Assembly: GCF_001514285.1 (NCBI RefSeq)
Contig: NZ_KQ949024.1
Location: forward strand, 894,446-958,445
From: Streptomyces sp. DSM 15324
Lineage (GTDB): Bacteria; Actinomycetota; Actinomycetes; Streptomycetales; Streptomycetaceae
DNA: 64,000 bases
Reading direction: 5' to 3'
Part shown: piece by piece, positions 49,449-63,956 of the stretch
Numbering within the stretch: position 1 is the stretch's first letter
Layout of the letters: each line of letters starts with the position of its first letter
The notes under the pieces: generated by a model
Database searches by the model: none
What the model saw: the letters and a program-made list of their open reading frames with translations, nothing else
Told to the model about the DNA's origin: nothing
Program-made: the position numbers and the translations under genes

Positions 49449-50288
49449 TCACCCGGCCTGCGGGTCGCCCTTGGTGTAGGTCAGGCGCTCCACGGCACCG
49501 GGCTGGAACTTGTCGTCGATCTTCTTGCCGTTGACGAACAGATCGATCGCCCCGGCGTCGCCGAGGACGAGGTTGATCTTCTCGCTGTCCTGGAAGGTCT
49601 TGGAGTCGCCCTGCTTGAGGAATCCGTCGAACAGCAGCCGGCCGTTGTGGTCCTTGACGGAGATCCAGCTGCGGCCGTCGGTGGCGCTGACCTGGACGGT
49701 CACCTTGTCCTGGGGAGCCGCGGCGATGGCGCTGTCGGAGGGCTCGGGCTTCTCGTCGACGGTTTTCTCGGTCTTCGGGGTGGGCGAGGCGGTGACGCCG
49801 GCCGTGGGCGTGCTGCCCTCGGCGGCGGTGCTGCCGGAGCCGCCCTGGTCGCCGCCCTTGAAGGCGGTGAAGCCGACGAAGCCGACCACGGCGACGATCG
49901 CGGCGACCATGGCCGCCGTCCAGTTCGGCCCGCGGCGCTCGGGGCGGATGCGTTCCGCCTCGAACAGCGGGGCGGCCGGGGTCGGCGCGGGACGGCCGCC
50001 GTGGGCCGCGTCGTACCGTTCGATCAGCGGGGCGGGGTCGAGCCGGACGGCGCGGGCCAGCGTACGGATGTGCCCGCGCGCGTAGACGTCACCGCCGCAG
50101 GGGGCGAAGTCGTCCGACTCGATGGCGTGGATGATGGCGATCCGGACTCGGGTGGCGGTACTGACGTCGTCCACCGTCAGCCGGGCGCTGATCCGCGCCT
50201 GGCGCAGGGCACGACCGATGGAGAAGGGGGCTTCCTCGGACGGGTCTTCGAACGGACGCTCGTCTTCTGGGGAGTTGCCGATGGACAC
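49449..50288 (-). CDS. RodZ-like helix-turn-helix membrane protein
   Basis: 279 residues. Cytoplasmic HTH_25 domain ('SIGRALRQARISARLTVDDV', 'GGDVYARGHIRTLARAVRLD'), one membrane helix ('AMVAAIVAVVGFVGFTAF'), a Thr/Pro/Lys linker and an extracytoplasmic DUF4115-like beta domain ('DGRSWISVKDHNGRLLFDGF'). RodZ-type proteins link cell-wall and cytoskeletal functions. The GTG at 50288 has AAAGG 8 nt upstream and is preferred over a GTG at 50315. It lies between ftsK and rimO, as in other streptomycetes. Confidence 0.85.
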   Translation of the reverse strand: MSIGNSPEDERPFEDPSEEAPFSIGRALRQARISARLTVDDVSTATRVRIAIIHAIESDDFAPCGGDVYARGHIRTLARAVRLDPAPLIERYDAAHGGRPAPTPAAPLFEAERIRPERRGPNWTAAMVAAIVAVVGFVGFTAFKGGDQGGSGSTAAEGSTPTAGVTASPTPKTEKTVDEKPEPSDSAIAAAPQDKVTVQVSATDGRSWISVKDHNGRLLFDGFLKQGDSKTFQDSEKINLVLGDAGAIDLFVNGKKIDDKFQPGAVERLTYTKGDPQAG

Positions 50289-50546
50289 GGGGGCGCCTTT
50301 CGAGCGTGTAGCCACCTGTGCTGGAAGTTCAGTCTAGGGGGGGTGCCAAAGGGAGGGGCAACCGGACAGTACGACTTTGTACGCCATCGGAATGGCCGGT
50401 CACGCCGATGACGGCGGCCAGGCGCGACCCCCCGGTTGAAAGTCGTACCTGTCCTCTCGCTCAACTGGACGTACGCCGCAGGGAAACGGTTGCCCTGCGG
50501 TTTCTAACGGGTGAGTCACGGGCCCCCGGCGCCCTCGACGCCACGC

Positions 50547-53261
50547 CTACCCCGCGGACTCTCCCCGAATCACCGCGAGCACGCCGTCCAGTTCGTCGGG
50601 CTTCACGAGAACGTCACGGGCCTTCGAGCCCTCGCTCGGCCCGACGATGTTCCGCGACTCCATGAGGTCCATCAGTCGGCCCGCCTTGGCGAAGCCGACG
50701 CGCAGCTTGCGCTGGAGCATCGAGGTCGAGCCGAACTGGGTGGTGACGACCAGTTCGGCCGCCTGGCACAGCAGGTCGAGGTCGTCGCCGATGTCCTCGT
50801 CGATCTCCTTCTTCTGCTTGCCGCCGACGGTGACGTCGTCCCGGAAGACGGGCGCCATCTGGTCCTTGCAGTGCTGGACGACGGCAGCGACCTCGGCCTC
50901 GGTCACGAAGGCGCCCTGCATACGCGTCGGCTTGTTGGCGCCCATCGGCAGGAAGAGCCCGTCGCCCTTGCCGATCAGCTTCTCGGCGCCCGGCTGATCG
51001 AGGATGACCCGCGAGTCGGCGAGCGAGGAGGTGGCGAAGGCGAGCCGGGAGGGCACGTTCGCCTTGATCAGACCGGTGACGACGTCGACCGAGGGCCGCT
51101 GGGTGGCGAGCACCAGGTGGATGCCGGCCGCGCGCGCGAGCTGGGTGATCCGCACGATCGCGTCCTCGACGTCCCGCGGGGCGACCATCATCAGGTCGGC
51201 CAGCTCGTCCACGATCACCAGCAGGTACGGGTACGGCTGGAGCTCGCGCTCGCTGCCCTCGGGCGGCTTGACCTTGCCGTTCCTTATGGCCTCGTTGAAG
51301 TCGTCGATGTGCCGGAAGCCGTACGCGGCGAGGTCGTCGTAGCGCAGGTCCATCTCGCGCACGACCCACTGGAGCGCCTCGGCGGCCCGCTTCGGGTTGG
51401 TGATGATCGGCGTGATCAGGTGCGGGATGCCCTCGTACGCGGTCAGCTCCACGCGCTTGGGGTCGACGAGGACCATCCGCACGTCCTCGGGGGTCGCGCG
51501 GACCATGACCGAGGTGATCAGGCAGTTGATGCACGACGACTTGCCGGAACCGGTGGCTCCGGCGACCAGGATGTGCGGCATCTTCGCCAGGTTGGCCATG
51601 ACGTAGCCGCCCTCGACGTCCTTGCCGAGCGCCACCAGCATCGGGTGGTCGTCCTCGGCCGCGTCGGCGAGCCGCAGCACGTCCCCGAGGTTGACCATCT
51701 CCCGGTCGGTGTTGGGGATCTCGATGCCGACCGCCGACTTGCCGGGGATCGGGCTGATGATCCGTACGTCCGGGCTGGCGACGGCGTACGCGATGTTCTT
51801 GGTGAGGGCGGTGATCCGCTCGACCTTCACGGCGGGGCCGAGCTCGACCTCGTAGCGGGTGACCGTCGGGCCGCGGGTGAAGCCGGTGACGGCGGCGTCG
51901 ACCTTGAACTCGGTGAAGACGTTCGTCAGCGAGGCGACGACGGCGTCGTTGGCCGCGCTGCGCGCCTTGCCGGGGCCGCCGCGCTCCAGGAGGTCCAGGG
52001 AGGGCAGCGCGTACGTGATGTCGCCGGAGAGCTGGAGCTGTTCGGCGCGCGGCGGCAGGTCGCGGATCTCCTGCGGAGGCGCCTTGGTCAGATCGGGGAC
52101 GGCCCCGCCCTTGAGCATCTCCTGCTTCGGCCGCGCGGCCGGGACCGGCGTCGGCGCGGTCGCCTCGCGGTCGCCGCTGCGGACGCCCTGGGTGAGGTCG
52201 GCGACGAGCGGGGACGGCGGCAGGCCGTGCATCACGACCCCGTCGAGATCGGCCGCGGCGGCCGCGGCGATGTCCACGGCGTCCGGCTCCCGGTCCATCG
52301 CGGGCTGCGGCACGGCCGAGCGCCGGGGCCGGCCGCGGCGCTCGGAGAGCGCCTCCTGCTCGGCGCCGTCGGGGTCGTACGCCCGGGGTCCGCCGGAGCG
52401 CCGACGGGGGCGTGCGTCCAGCCCTTCGCGCCACTGCTCGTCGTAGCGCGCGTCGTCGTCGGAGAGTCCGTCCTCCGCGTGGGGGTCGTCCAGCACGCCG
52501 AGGCGCACGGCGAGCTGCCGCAGCCGCTGCGGGATCGCGTTGACCGGGGTGGCCGTGACCACCAGCAGCCCGAACACCGTGAGCAGCACGAGCAGCGGTA
52601 CGGCGAGCACCTCGCCCATGGTGTACGTCAGCGGGGTCGCCGCGCCCCAGCCGATGAGGCCGCCCGCGTCCCGTATCGCCTGCATGCCGTCGCTGCGGGC
52701 GGGCGAGCCGCAGGCGATGTGGACCTGGCCGAGGACGCCGATGACGAGCGCGGACAGGCCGATCACGATGCGGCCGTTGGCGTCGGGCTGCTCGGGGTGA
52801 CGGATGAAGCGCACGGCGATGACCGCGAGCAGGATCGGCACGAGCAGGTCCAGCCTGCCGAAGGAGCCGGTGACGAGGATCTCGACCAGATCGCCGACGG
52901 GGCCCTTCAGGTCGGCCCAGGTGCCCGCCGCGACGATCAGCGCCATGCCGAGCAGCAGCAGGGCCACGCCGTCCTTGCGGTGGGCGGGGTCGAGGTTCTT
53001 CGCGCCGTTCCCTATCCCCCGGAACACCGCGCCGACGGCGTGCGCCAGGCCCAGCCAGAGGGCGCGCACGAGCCGGTAGATGCCCCCGGTGGGGCTGGGC
53101 GCCGGCTTGGGCGCCGGCGCCGCCTTCCTGGCCGGGGCCTTCTTGGCGGGCGCCTTCTTGGCCGGGGCCTTTTTCGCGGCGGCCTTCTTCGCCGGGGCCT
53201 TCGCGGGAGCAGCGGCCTTCTTGGCGGGCTGCTTCTTCGCTGCGGAGGGACGTGAGGCCAT
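50547..53261 (-). CDS. ftsK: DNA translocase FtsK/SpoIIIE
   Basis: 904 residues. A Lys/Ala/Pro-repeat N-terminus (the first 50 residues; 'KKAPAKKAPAKKAPARK'), four or five membrane helices (about 95-235), an acidic/arginine linker, then the motor: Walker A 'VAGATGSGKSSC', Walker B 'LLVIVDELADLMM', and 'GIHLVLATQRPSVDVVTG'. The C-terminal gamma winged helix ('STSMLQRKLRVGFAKAGRL') reads polarity sequences. It clears chromosomes from sporulation septa in Streptomyces. The ATG at 53261 begins the basic repeat. Three copies of CGGAACTGA-like sequence lie upstream. Confidence 0.95.
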   Translation of the reverse strand: MASRPSAAKKQPAKKAAAPAKAPAKKAAAKKAPAKKAPAKKAPARKAAPAPKPAPSPTGGIYRLVRALWLGLAHAVGAVFRGIGNGAKNLDPAHRKDGVALLLLGMALIVAAGTWADLKGPVGDLVEILVTGSFGRLDLLVPILLAVIAVRFIRHPEQPDANGRIVIGLSALVIGVLGQVHIACGSPARSDGMQAIRDAGGLIGWGAATPLTYTMGEVLAVPLLVLLTVFGLLVVTATPVNAIPQRLRQLAVRLGVLDDPHAEDGLSDDDARYDEQWREGLDARPRRRSGGPRAYDPDGAEQEALSERRGRPRRSAVPQPAMDREPDAVDIAAAAAADLDGVVMHGLPPSPLVADLTQGVRSGDREATAPTPVPAARPKQEMLKGGAVPDLTKAPPQEIRDLPPRAEQLQLSGDITYALPSLDLLERGGPGKARSAANDAVVASLTNVFTEFKVDAAVTGFTRGPTVTRYEVELGPAVKVERITALTKNIAYAVASPDVRIISPIPGKSAVGIEIPNTDREMVNLGDVLRLADAAEDDHPMLVALGKDVEGGYVMANLAKMPHILVAGATGSGKSSCINCLITSVMVRATPEDVRMVLVDPKRVELTAYEGIPHLITPIITNPKRAAEALQWVVREMDLRYDDLAAYGFRHIDDFNEAIRNGKVKPPEGSERELQPYPYLLVIVDELADLMMVAPRDVEDAIVRITQLARAAGIHLVLATQRPSVDVVTGLIKANVPSRLAFATSSLADSRVILDQPGAEKLIGKGDGLFLPMGANKPTRMQGAFVTEAEVAAVVQHCKDQMAPVFRDDVTVGGKQKKEIDEDIGDDLDLLCQAAELVVTTQFGSTSMLQRKLRVGFAKAGRLMDLMESRNIVGPSEGSKARDVLVKPDELDGVLAVIRGESAG

Positions 53262-53337
53262 GGGTGTGAGGTTACCGGGGGAGACGACAGCGGACACGTG
53301 TGCCCACTGCTTCACCCGTTCGTGTCGGCCTCGCACA

Positions 53338-53458
53338 GTCGCGGAACTGACGCGGCCGGGCGGGTGGGACCGTGAGCGGGCGCATCCGCCCCCTGACGGC
53401 GGGGAACTGACCGCCGCTCACACCCGACTGCTCCCGCCCCTCGGCTCAGTTCCGCGAC
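53338..53458. repeat. Perfect 13-bp inverted repeat upstream of ftsK
   Basis: GTCGCGGAACTGA at 53338-53350 and its exact complement TCAGTTCCGCGAC at 53446-53458. A third partial copy, GGGGAACTGACCG, is at 53401-53413 in the direction of the first. The repeats lie 77-197 nt before the ftsK start and 28-148 nt beyond the osaB stop. Confidence 0.7.
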
Positions 53459-53485
53459 GACCGCGCCCGGTCCGCTGACGACGGC

Positions 53486-54169
53486 TCAGGTCTGCGACGG
53501 CAGCGAGGCGGCGCCGTTGCCCGTGCCCGGCTCCAGCGCGTCCAGGGCGCGGCGCAGGCCGGTGAGTTTGCGCTCCAGATGAGCCGCCGTGGCCACCGCG
53601 GCGGCGTCCGCCGACTCGTCGTCGAGCTGTTTGGACAGCGCCTCCGCCTGCTCCTCGACGGCCGCGAGCCGTGCGGACAGCTCGGCCAGCAGCCCGGCCG
53701 GCTCCTTGGCGCCGCCCGCCGCGGCCTTGCCGCCGCCCTCCAACTGGAGCCGCAGCAGCGCCGCCTGCTCCCTCAGCTGGCAGTTCTTCATGTACAGCTC
53801 GACGAACACCGAGACCTTCGCGCGCAGCACCCACGGGTCGAACGGCTTGGAGATGTAGTCCACCGCTCCGGCCGCATATCCCCGGAAGGTGTGATGCGGG
53901 CCGTGGTTGATCGCCGTGAGGAAGATGATCGGGATGTCCCTGGTGCGTTCTCGCCGCTTGATGTGCGCGGCTGTTTCGAAACCGTCCATTCCCGGCATCT
54001 GGACGTCCAGCAGAATGACCGCGAAGTCGTCCGTCAGCAGTGCTTTGAGCGCCTCTTCCCCGGACGATGCCCGCACCAGCGTCTGATCGAGCGCCGAGAG
54101 GATCGCCTCCAGCGCCAGCAGATTCTCCGGCCGGTCATCGACCAGGAGGATCTTGGCCTTCTGCACCAT
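53486..54169 (-). CDS. osaB: Response regulator OsaB
   Basis: 227 residues. Receiver domain with 'ILLVDDRPENL', phospho-aspartate in 'VILLDVQMPGMDG' and K in 'YISKPFDPWVL', then a C-terminal coiled coil ('NCQLREQAALLRLQL', 'ARLAAVEEQAEALSKQLDDE') and no DNA-binding domain. In S. coelicolor OsaB is needed for osmotic adaptation, aerial growth and proper antibiotic levels, acting with OsaA. The ATG at 54169 follows GGAGGGCGGGCC. It is encoded directly downstream of osaA on the same strand. Confidence 0.9.
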   Translation of the reverse strand: MVQKAKILLVDDRPENLLALEAILSALDQTLVRASSGEEALKALLTDDFAVILLDVQMPGMDGFETAAHIKRRERTRDIPIIFLTAINHGPHHTFRGYAAGAVDYISKPFDPWVLRAKVSVFVELYMKNCQLREQAALLRLQLEGGGKAAAGGAKEPAGLLAELSARLAAVEEQAEALSKQLDDESADAAAVATAAHLERKLTGLRRALDALEPGTGNGAASLPSQT

Positions 54170-54441
54170 GGCCCGCCCTCCTCGCCCCGGCAGTGCACCG
54201 GGCGCCGCCCCTGGGGACGACTCCTTTGCGCCGCCCTTCCTTGTGCCGGTCATGGTAGCCGCACCCCGACCGTCGCCACACCCTGTCACCGTGATGTCAC
54301 TGTGCACGTAGCAGGAACGCGGCAGAAGACCAGAAGGTTCCCCGATCCGGACCCCGCCATGCACCTCGGCGCGCCCCGGGTCGGCGACTTCTCACGCCAT
54401 CCGTCGCGTCCCGTCACCTCCCGCCGCACCCGCCGATCCGG

Positions 54442-59886
<5,445 letters not shown>

Positions 59887-60273
59887 TTGTCCCTCCCGCA
59901 GGGATTCGACCGTTACGCTGTGCTGGGGTGTTGCTACTCGACGTTGCGGTTACCGCAGGGTTCTCCACCCGATCCAACCAGGCGGACCCGGAGGGCTGCT
60001 GCCCCCTGTACTCAGAAGACACCCAGTCTGCCCGGACCTTCACAAGAAGCTTGCCCAGTGTTTCACCCTCTCCGAACCCGGCCATAACAGTTCGGCAGCT
60101 TCGCACATCGTCCGCACGCCCACAGGCGCCTCTTGAGACGGAAACACCGGTGACCGGCATCCGAACGGGCGGGGAAGGTAAGTAACCTTGCATGCGGCTG
60201 TCCAGCCACGCCGGTCCGTCCGGCCTGGGCGGTGGCACGAGGCACGAGCGGGCATCGGAGGGGCGGCCGCAAC
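59887..60273. other. Divergent regulatory region between osaA and osaC
   Basis: 387 bases. It holds both promoters, but I found no sigma-B (GGGTAY) hexamer with a proper -35. A near-palindrome, GGTAAGTAACC, lies at 60176-60186 on the osaC side. The stretch 60032-60090 is comparatively AT-rich. Confidence 0.4.
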
Positions 60274-63012
60274 ATGACCACCGGACTGATCCCGGGGGGA
60301 CAGCCCCCGGACCCCCGGCCTTCCGGCCTGCGCCCGCCACAGCAGCGGCGCGACCAGGACGGCCAGGGATCCCCCCACGTCGACGACCGGACGAGGAGTT
60401 CCGTGATCACCGCGCGCGCGGCCGCCAGCTTCGAGCCCGTCGGGCGATCCGTCGCCACCGCCCGCTCGTTCGTCCGCGACACCCTCCAGGGCTGGGGCTT
60501 CGCCGACATCGTCGACGACGCCGTCGTCCTCACGAGCGAACTGGTGACGAACGCCGTCGTCCACGCGGGCACCCACGCCGACGTCCTGTGCCTGCGCTCC
60601 GAGGACGGCGTACGCATCGAGGTGGGCGACCGCTACCCGGAACGCGAGATCCCCCTCCAGGGCTCCCCCGCCACCATGGGCAGCCCCGACCGCGAGGGCG
60701 GCCGCGGCCTCCAGCTCTGCGCGGCCATCGCCACCCGCTGGGGCGTCGACTACACCTCCACCCACAAACAGGTCTGGTTCCAACTCGACCTCCCCGACCG
60801 CCCGGTGGGCACCCGCACCGCCGGACCGTCCCTCCCCGCCGACCTCCTGCCGCTCGCCGACAGCCGCGTCCGCGTCGCCGTCGTCCAGATCGACCGCGCC
60901 GGCGCCGTCTCCGCCTGGAACGAGGACGCGGAGGAACTCTTCGGCTACGCCGCCGACCAGGTCACCGGCAAGCCCCTCACCGACCTCGCCGCCTGGCCGC
61001 ACACCCCCGGCACCGGCACCGGCATCGCCGAGGCCCTCCAGCTCTCCCGCTGGGAGGGCAGCTACGGCATCCGGGGCGCCTCCGGCCGCGTCACCCCGGT
61101 GTACGCCTCCCACCTCCGCGTCCGCGACACCGACGGCGAGCCCTCCACGGTCTGCCTCCTGGTCCGCGACCACGAACGCGCCGTACTGCAGACCCCTTCA
61201 CGCCTGCCCGCCTCCGACTCCACCCCCACGGACGGCCAGAGCGCCGACCCCTTCGAGGTCTTCATCGGCTCCCCCGCCCCGGACGACCTCGACGGCCTCC
61301 TCCAGCGCACCGTGGAACGCGCCCGCGACATGCTCGACGGCGACTCCGCCTTCCTGCTCCTCGCCACCGACGACGAGACCGAGCTGGAGGTCCGCGCCTC
61401 CACCGGACTGCCCTCGGCCCGCCAGCGCTTCGCGCGCGTGCCCGTCGAGGCGGGCCCCGGCCGCTACGGCTCGGCCCGTATGCCGGCCGTCCACGAGGAC
61501 CTCCTGGCCGTCCCCGGCGCCGTCCCCCTGCTGAACGGCACCGGCATGCGCTCGGTCGTCACCGTCCCCCTGAAGGTGGAGGGCCGCCTCACCGGCTCCC
61601 TGGGCGTCGCGGCGGAGGCACCGGGCCGCTACACCAACGAAGAGGCCCTGCGCCTGCAGTTCGCGGCCGACCGCATCGCCCTCGCCGTGGAGTCGGCGCG
61701 CCTCGGCGAGCTGGAACGGCTGCGCCGGGGCTCCCTCAGCTTCCTCGTCGAGGCCTCCGACCTCCTCGCCGGCACGCTCGACCGCGACCAGACCCTGGCC
61801 CTGATGGCCCAGATGACCGTCCCCACCCTGGCGACCTGGTGCGCGGTCTACACGATCGCCGACCAGGCCTCCGACCCGTACCTGTCCTACGTCCTGCACG
61901 AGGACGAGGAACTCATCGACGGCATCAAGTCGTTGCTCTCCAAGATCGCCCCGCCCGACCCGGTCCCGACCCCGGGCGCCCGCGTCTGGGCGGCCCCCGG
62001 CGAGGCCGCGCACGAGGCGGCCCTGCGCAGCTCGATGCGCAGCCTGGGACTGACCGGCGGCCCCACCCACCAGATGTCCTCCGGTATCGGCCCGACCCTC
62101 GCCACGGCCTCCGCGGTCGGCGGCGAGACGGTCGTCCTCCCCCTGGTCGCCCGCAACCGCGTCATCGGCATGCTGACCCTCGGCAAGCCCACCGACGAAC
62201 ACTTCCGCCAGGAGATCCTGGAACTGGCCGAGGACTTGAGCCGCCGAGCCGCCCTCGCCCTCGACAACGCCCGCCTCTACTCCGAGCGGACGGCCATCAG
62301 CCAGTCCCTCCAGCGCAGCCTGCTGCCCCCGGGCCTCCCCGACATCGGCGGTGTCGAGGTCGACGTCATCTACCGCGCGGCCGGCGAGGGCAACGAGGTC
62401 GGCGGCGACTTCTACGACGTCTTCCCGATCAGCGACGGCGCCTACGGCTTCGCCATCGGGGACGTCTGCGGCACGGGCCCGCACGCGGCCGCCGTGACCG
62501 GTCTGGCCCGTCACGCCCTGCGCCTGCTGGCCCGCGAGGGCCTCAGCGGCCCGGCGGTCCTGGAACGCCTCAACTCGGCCATCCTCGACGAGGGCGCCCG
62601 CAGCCGCTTCCTCACCCTCCTCTACGGCGAGATGCGCCCGCAGCCCGACGGCAGCGCGGAGCTGAAGGTGGTCTGCGCCGGACACCCCCTCCCGCTGCGG
62701 CTGCGCCAGGACGGCACGGTCGAGCCCGCAGCCGAGCCCCAGCCGCTCCTCGGTGTCATCGAGGACCTGGAGCTGTACGAGCAGACGGTGACCCTCGATC
62801 CGGGCGATGTCCTGCTCTGTGTCACGGACGGCGTCACCGAGCGCCGGGAGGGCACCCGCATGCTGGGCGACGACGGTCTCACCGACGTCCTGGCGACCTG
62901 TACGGGGCTTACGGCCGGCGCGGTCGCGGCCCGCGTCATGCGCGCGGTCGAACGCTTCGCCTCGGACGCCCCGTCCGACGACATGGCGATCCTGGCCATG
63001 CGGGTGGCGTGA
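60274..63012 (+). CDS. osaC: Multidomain regulator OsaC (anti-sigma ATPase, PAS, GAF, SpoIIE phosphatase)
   Basis: 912 residues. An RsbW-like ATPase (45-175; 'SELVTNAVVHAG', 'EGGRGLQLC'), PAS (195-300; 'AWNEDAEELFGY'), two GAF domains (about 340-490 and 505-660) and a SpoIIE phosphatase (670-912; 'EVGGDFYDVFPI', 'GDVCGTGPHAA', 'CVTDGVTERRE', 'SDDMAILAMR'). In S. coelicolor OsaC modulates sigma-B after osmotic shock. The kinase and phosphatase at opposite ends could both act on anti-anti-sigma factors. The ATG at 60274 follows GGAGGGG at 12-nt spacing; a GTG at 60232 is an alternative. A strong terminator follows at 63031. Confidence 0.92.
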   Translation: MTTGLIPGGQPPDPRPSGLRPPQQRRDQDGQGSPHVDDRTRSSVITARAAASFEPVGRSVATARSFVRDTLQGWGFADIVDDAVVLTSELVTNAVVHAGTHADVLCLRSEDGVRIEVGDRYPEREIPLQGSPATMGSPDREGGRGLQLCAAIATRWGVDYTSTHKQVWFQLDLPDRPVGTRTAGPSLPADLLPLADSRVRVAVVQIDRAGAVSAWNEDAEELFGYAADQVTGKPLTDLAAWPHTPGTGTGIAEALQLSRWEGSYGIRGASGRVTPVYASHLRVRDTDGEPSTVCLLVRDHERAVLQTPSRLPASDSTPTDGQSADPFEVFIGSPAPDDLDGLLQRTVERARDMLDGDSAFLLLATDDETELEVRASTGLPSARQRFARVPVEAGPGRYGSARMPAVHEDLLAVPGAVPLLNGTGMRSVVTVPLKVEGRLTGSLGVAAEAPGRYTNEEALRLQFAADRIALAVESARLGELERLRRGSLSFLVEASDLLAGTLDRDQTLALMAQMTVPTLATWCAVYTIADQASDPYLSYVLHEDEELIDGIKSLLSKIAPPDPVPTPGARVWAAPGEAAHEAALRSSMRSLGLTGGPTHQMSSGIGPTLATASAVGGETVVLPLVARNRVIGMLTLGKPTDEHFRQEILELAEDLSRRAALALDNARLYSERTAISQSLQRSLLPPGLPDIGGVEVDVIYRAAGEGNEVGGDFYDVFPISDGAYGFAIGDVCGTGPHAAAVTGLARHALRLLAREGLSGPAVLERLNSAILDEGARSRFLTLLYGEMRPQPDGSAELKVVCAGHPLPLRLRQDGTVEPAAEPQPLLGVIEDLELYEQTVTLDPGDVLLCVTDGVTERREGTRMLGDDGLTDVLATCTGLTAGAVAARVMRAVERFASDAPSDDMAILAMRVA

Positions 63013-63030
63013 AGGAAAGAGGGCAAAGGA

Positions 63031-63062
63031 AAAGCCCCCCGCCTTTTCGGGCGGGGGGCTTT
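63031..63062 (+). terminator. Rho-independent terminator after osaC
   Basis: Perfect 13-bp stem (AAAGCCCCCCGCC and its complement) with a 6-nt loop, followed by TTTCT. Because the stem starts with AAA it may also stop transcription of the tRNA gene coming from the other side. Confidence 0.9.
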
Positions 63063-63070
63063 CTCTGTTG

Positions 63071-63143
63071 AGCCCCCTAACGGAATCGAACCGTTGACCT
63101 TCTCCTTACCATGGAGACGCTCTGCCGACTGAGCTAAGGGGGC
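63071..63143 (-). tRNA. tRNA-Thr (anticodon GGT)
   Basis: 73 nt that fold as a tRNA: acceptor GCCCCCT/AGGGGGC, D-stem GCTC/GAGC, anticodon stem TCTCC/GGAGA with loop ATGGTAA (anticodon GGT, reading ACC and ACU), T-stem AACGG/CCGTT with TTCGATT loop and discriminator T. The CCA end is not encoded. Confidence 0.95.
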
Positions 63144-63182
63144 TGGTCACTTTTCGAGGTTTCCCTCGCGGCAACGAAATAG

Positions 63183-63212
63183 AGCATACCCCGAACTGGC
63201 CGGTGTTCCCAA
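63183..63212 (-). promoter_or_regulatory. Promoter of the tRNA-Thr gene
   Basis: Minus-strand TTGGGA, 18 nt, TATGCT, about 40 nt before the tRNA 5' end. Confidence 0.5.
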
Positions 63213-63231
63213 ACTCGTTCAGAAGGCAGTT

Positions 63232-63909
63232 TCAGAAGGCAGGCTGAAGCAGTCCGCCGAGCGCGTTGCACGCGGCCACGATGCGCTGCATATCCCGCTT
63301 CGTCAGGGAGCCGTCCACCGGCAGAGCCAGGGTCTCGTCCGCGGCCAGCTCGGTCTCCGGCAGCGCCACACAGCGCCGGAACTCGGGCAGTCGGTGCAGC
63401 GGCGTCTTCACAGGAACCCGGCAGTCAACTCCCTTTCCCCGCAGGGCCCGGGCGAAGGCGTCCCGGTCGGGCCGGCCGTTGCCGGGCACCCGCACGACGT
63501 ACTGCTGGTAGGAGTGCCCGTCCCCGCCATCGGGTGTCCGCACACCCCGCAGCCGAGCGTCGAGGAAGGCGGCCCGCTCCCGCCGCCGCGCGATCTCGTC
63601 GTACGGCGCCTCGGACTCCGCCTGCTCCAGCACGAACAGCCCGTGCCGCTGCCCCACCCCGTGCAGCCGCGGCACATCGGCCGGCCGCCCGAAGCGGTGT
63701 ACGACAACGACGGCCGCCGTGCGCGGAGTTACGACCGCTTCGACGGCGGCCGGGTCCAGGCAGTAGGTCACCGGATCCACGTCGGCGAACACGGGCAGCG
63801 CACCCGCGAGGGCGACGGCCCCGGCGACCTCGGCGTTCCCGAAGGCCGGCACGATGACCTCGTCACCGACTCCGACCCCTGCGGCCCTGAGCATTGCAGC
63901 AGTACCCAT
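63232..63909 (-). CDS. Degenerate DegT/DnrJ/EryC1-type aminotransferase-like protein
   Basis: 225 residues, compared with about 370 for the family. It begins inside the conserved PLP-fold start ('MGTAAMLRAAGVGVGDEVIV', corresponding to the SGTAAL...GDEVI part of full enzymes) and has 'PVFADVDPVTYCLDP' and 'VVVVHRFGRPADVPRL'. After 'LFVLEQAESEA' it jumps straight to the C-terminal domain ('SYQQYVVRVPG', 'LHRLPEF', 'ALPVDGSLTKRDMQRIV'). The segment with the PLP-binding lysine (S-F-x-x-x-K) is missing, so normal aminotransferase activity is excluded. The frame is open and codon bias normal, so it may be a retained, repurposed protein. A 12-bp duplication (63218-63242) sits at its stop codon. Confidence 0.65.
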   Translation of the reverse strand: MGTAAMLRAAGVGVGDEVIVPAFGNAEVAGAVALAGALPVFADVDPVTYCLDPAAVEAVVTPRTAAVVVVHRFGRPADVPRLHGVGQRHGLFVLEQAESEAPYDEIARRRERAAFLDARLRGVRTPDGGDGHSYQQYVVRVPGNGRPDRDAFARALRGKGVDCRVPVKTPLHRLPEFRRCVALPETELAADETLALPVDGSLTKRDMQRIVAACNALGGLLQPAF

Positions 63910-63928
63910 GCCGTGGATGCTGGGGGCG

Positions 63929-63941
63929 GAAGTTGAACTTC
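63929..63941. promoter_or_regulatory. Palindrome upstream of the DegT-like gene
   Basis: GAAGTT-G-AACTTC, about 20 nt upstream of the start at 63909. It may be part of a MerR-type or other operator; no regulator gene is in view. Confidence 0.3.
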
Positions 63942-63956
63942 AAGTGAAGGCAAACA

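Noticed and set aside
60192..63071. Alternative plus-strand frame overlapping osaC
   Set aside because: Arg/Pro-rich out-of-frame shadow; osaC has recognisable domains throughout.
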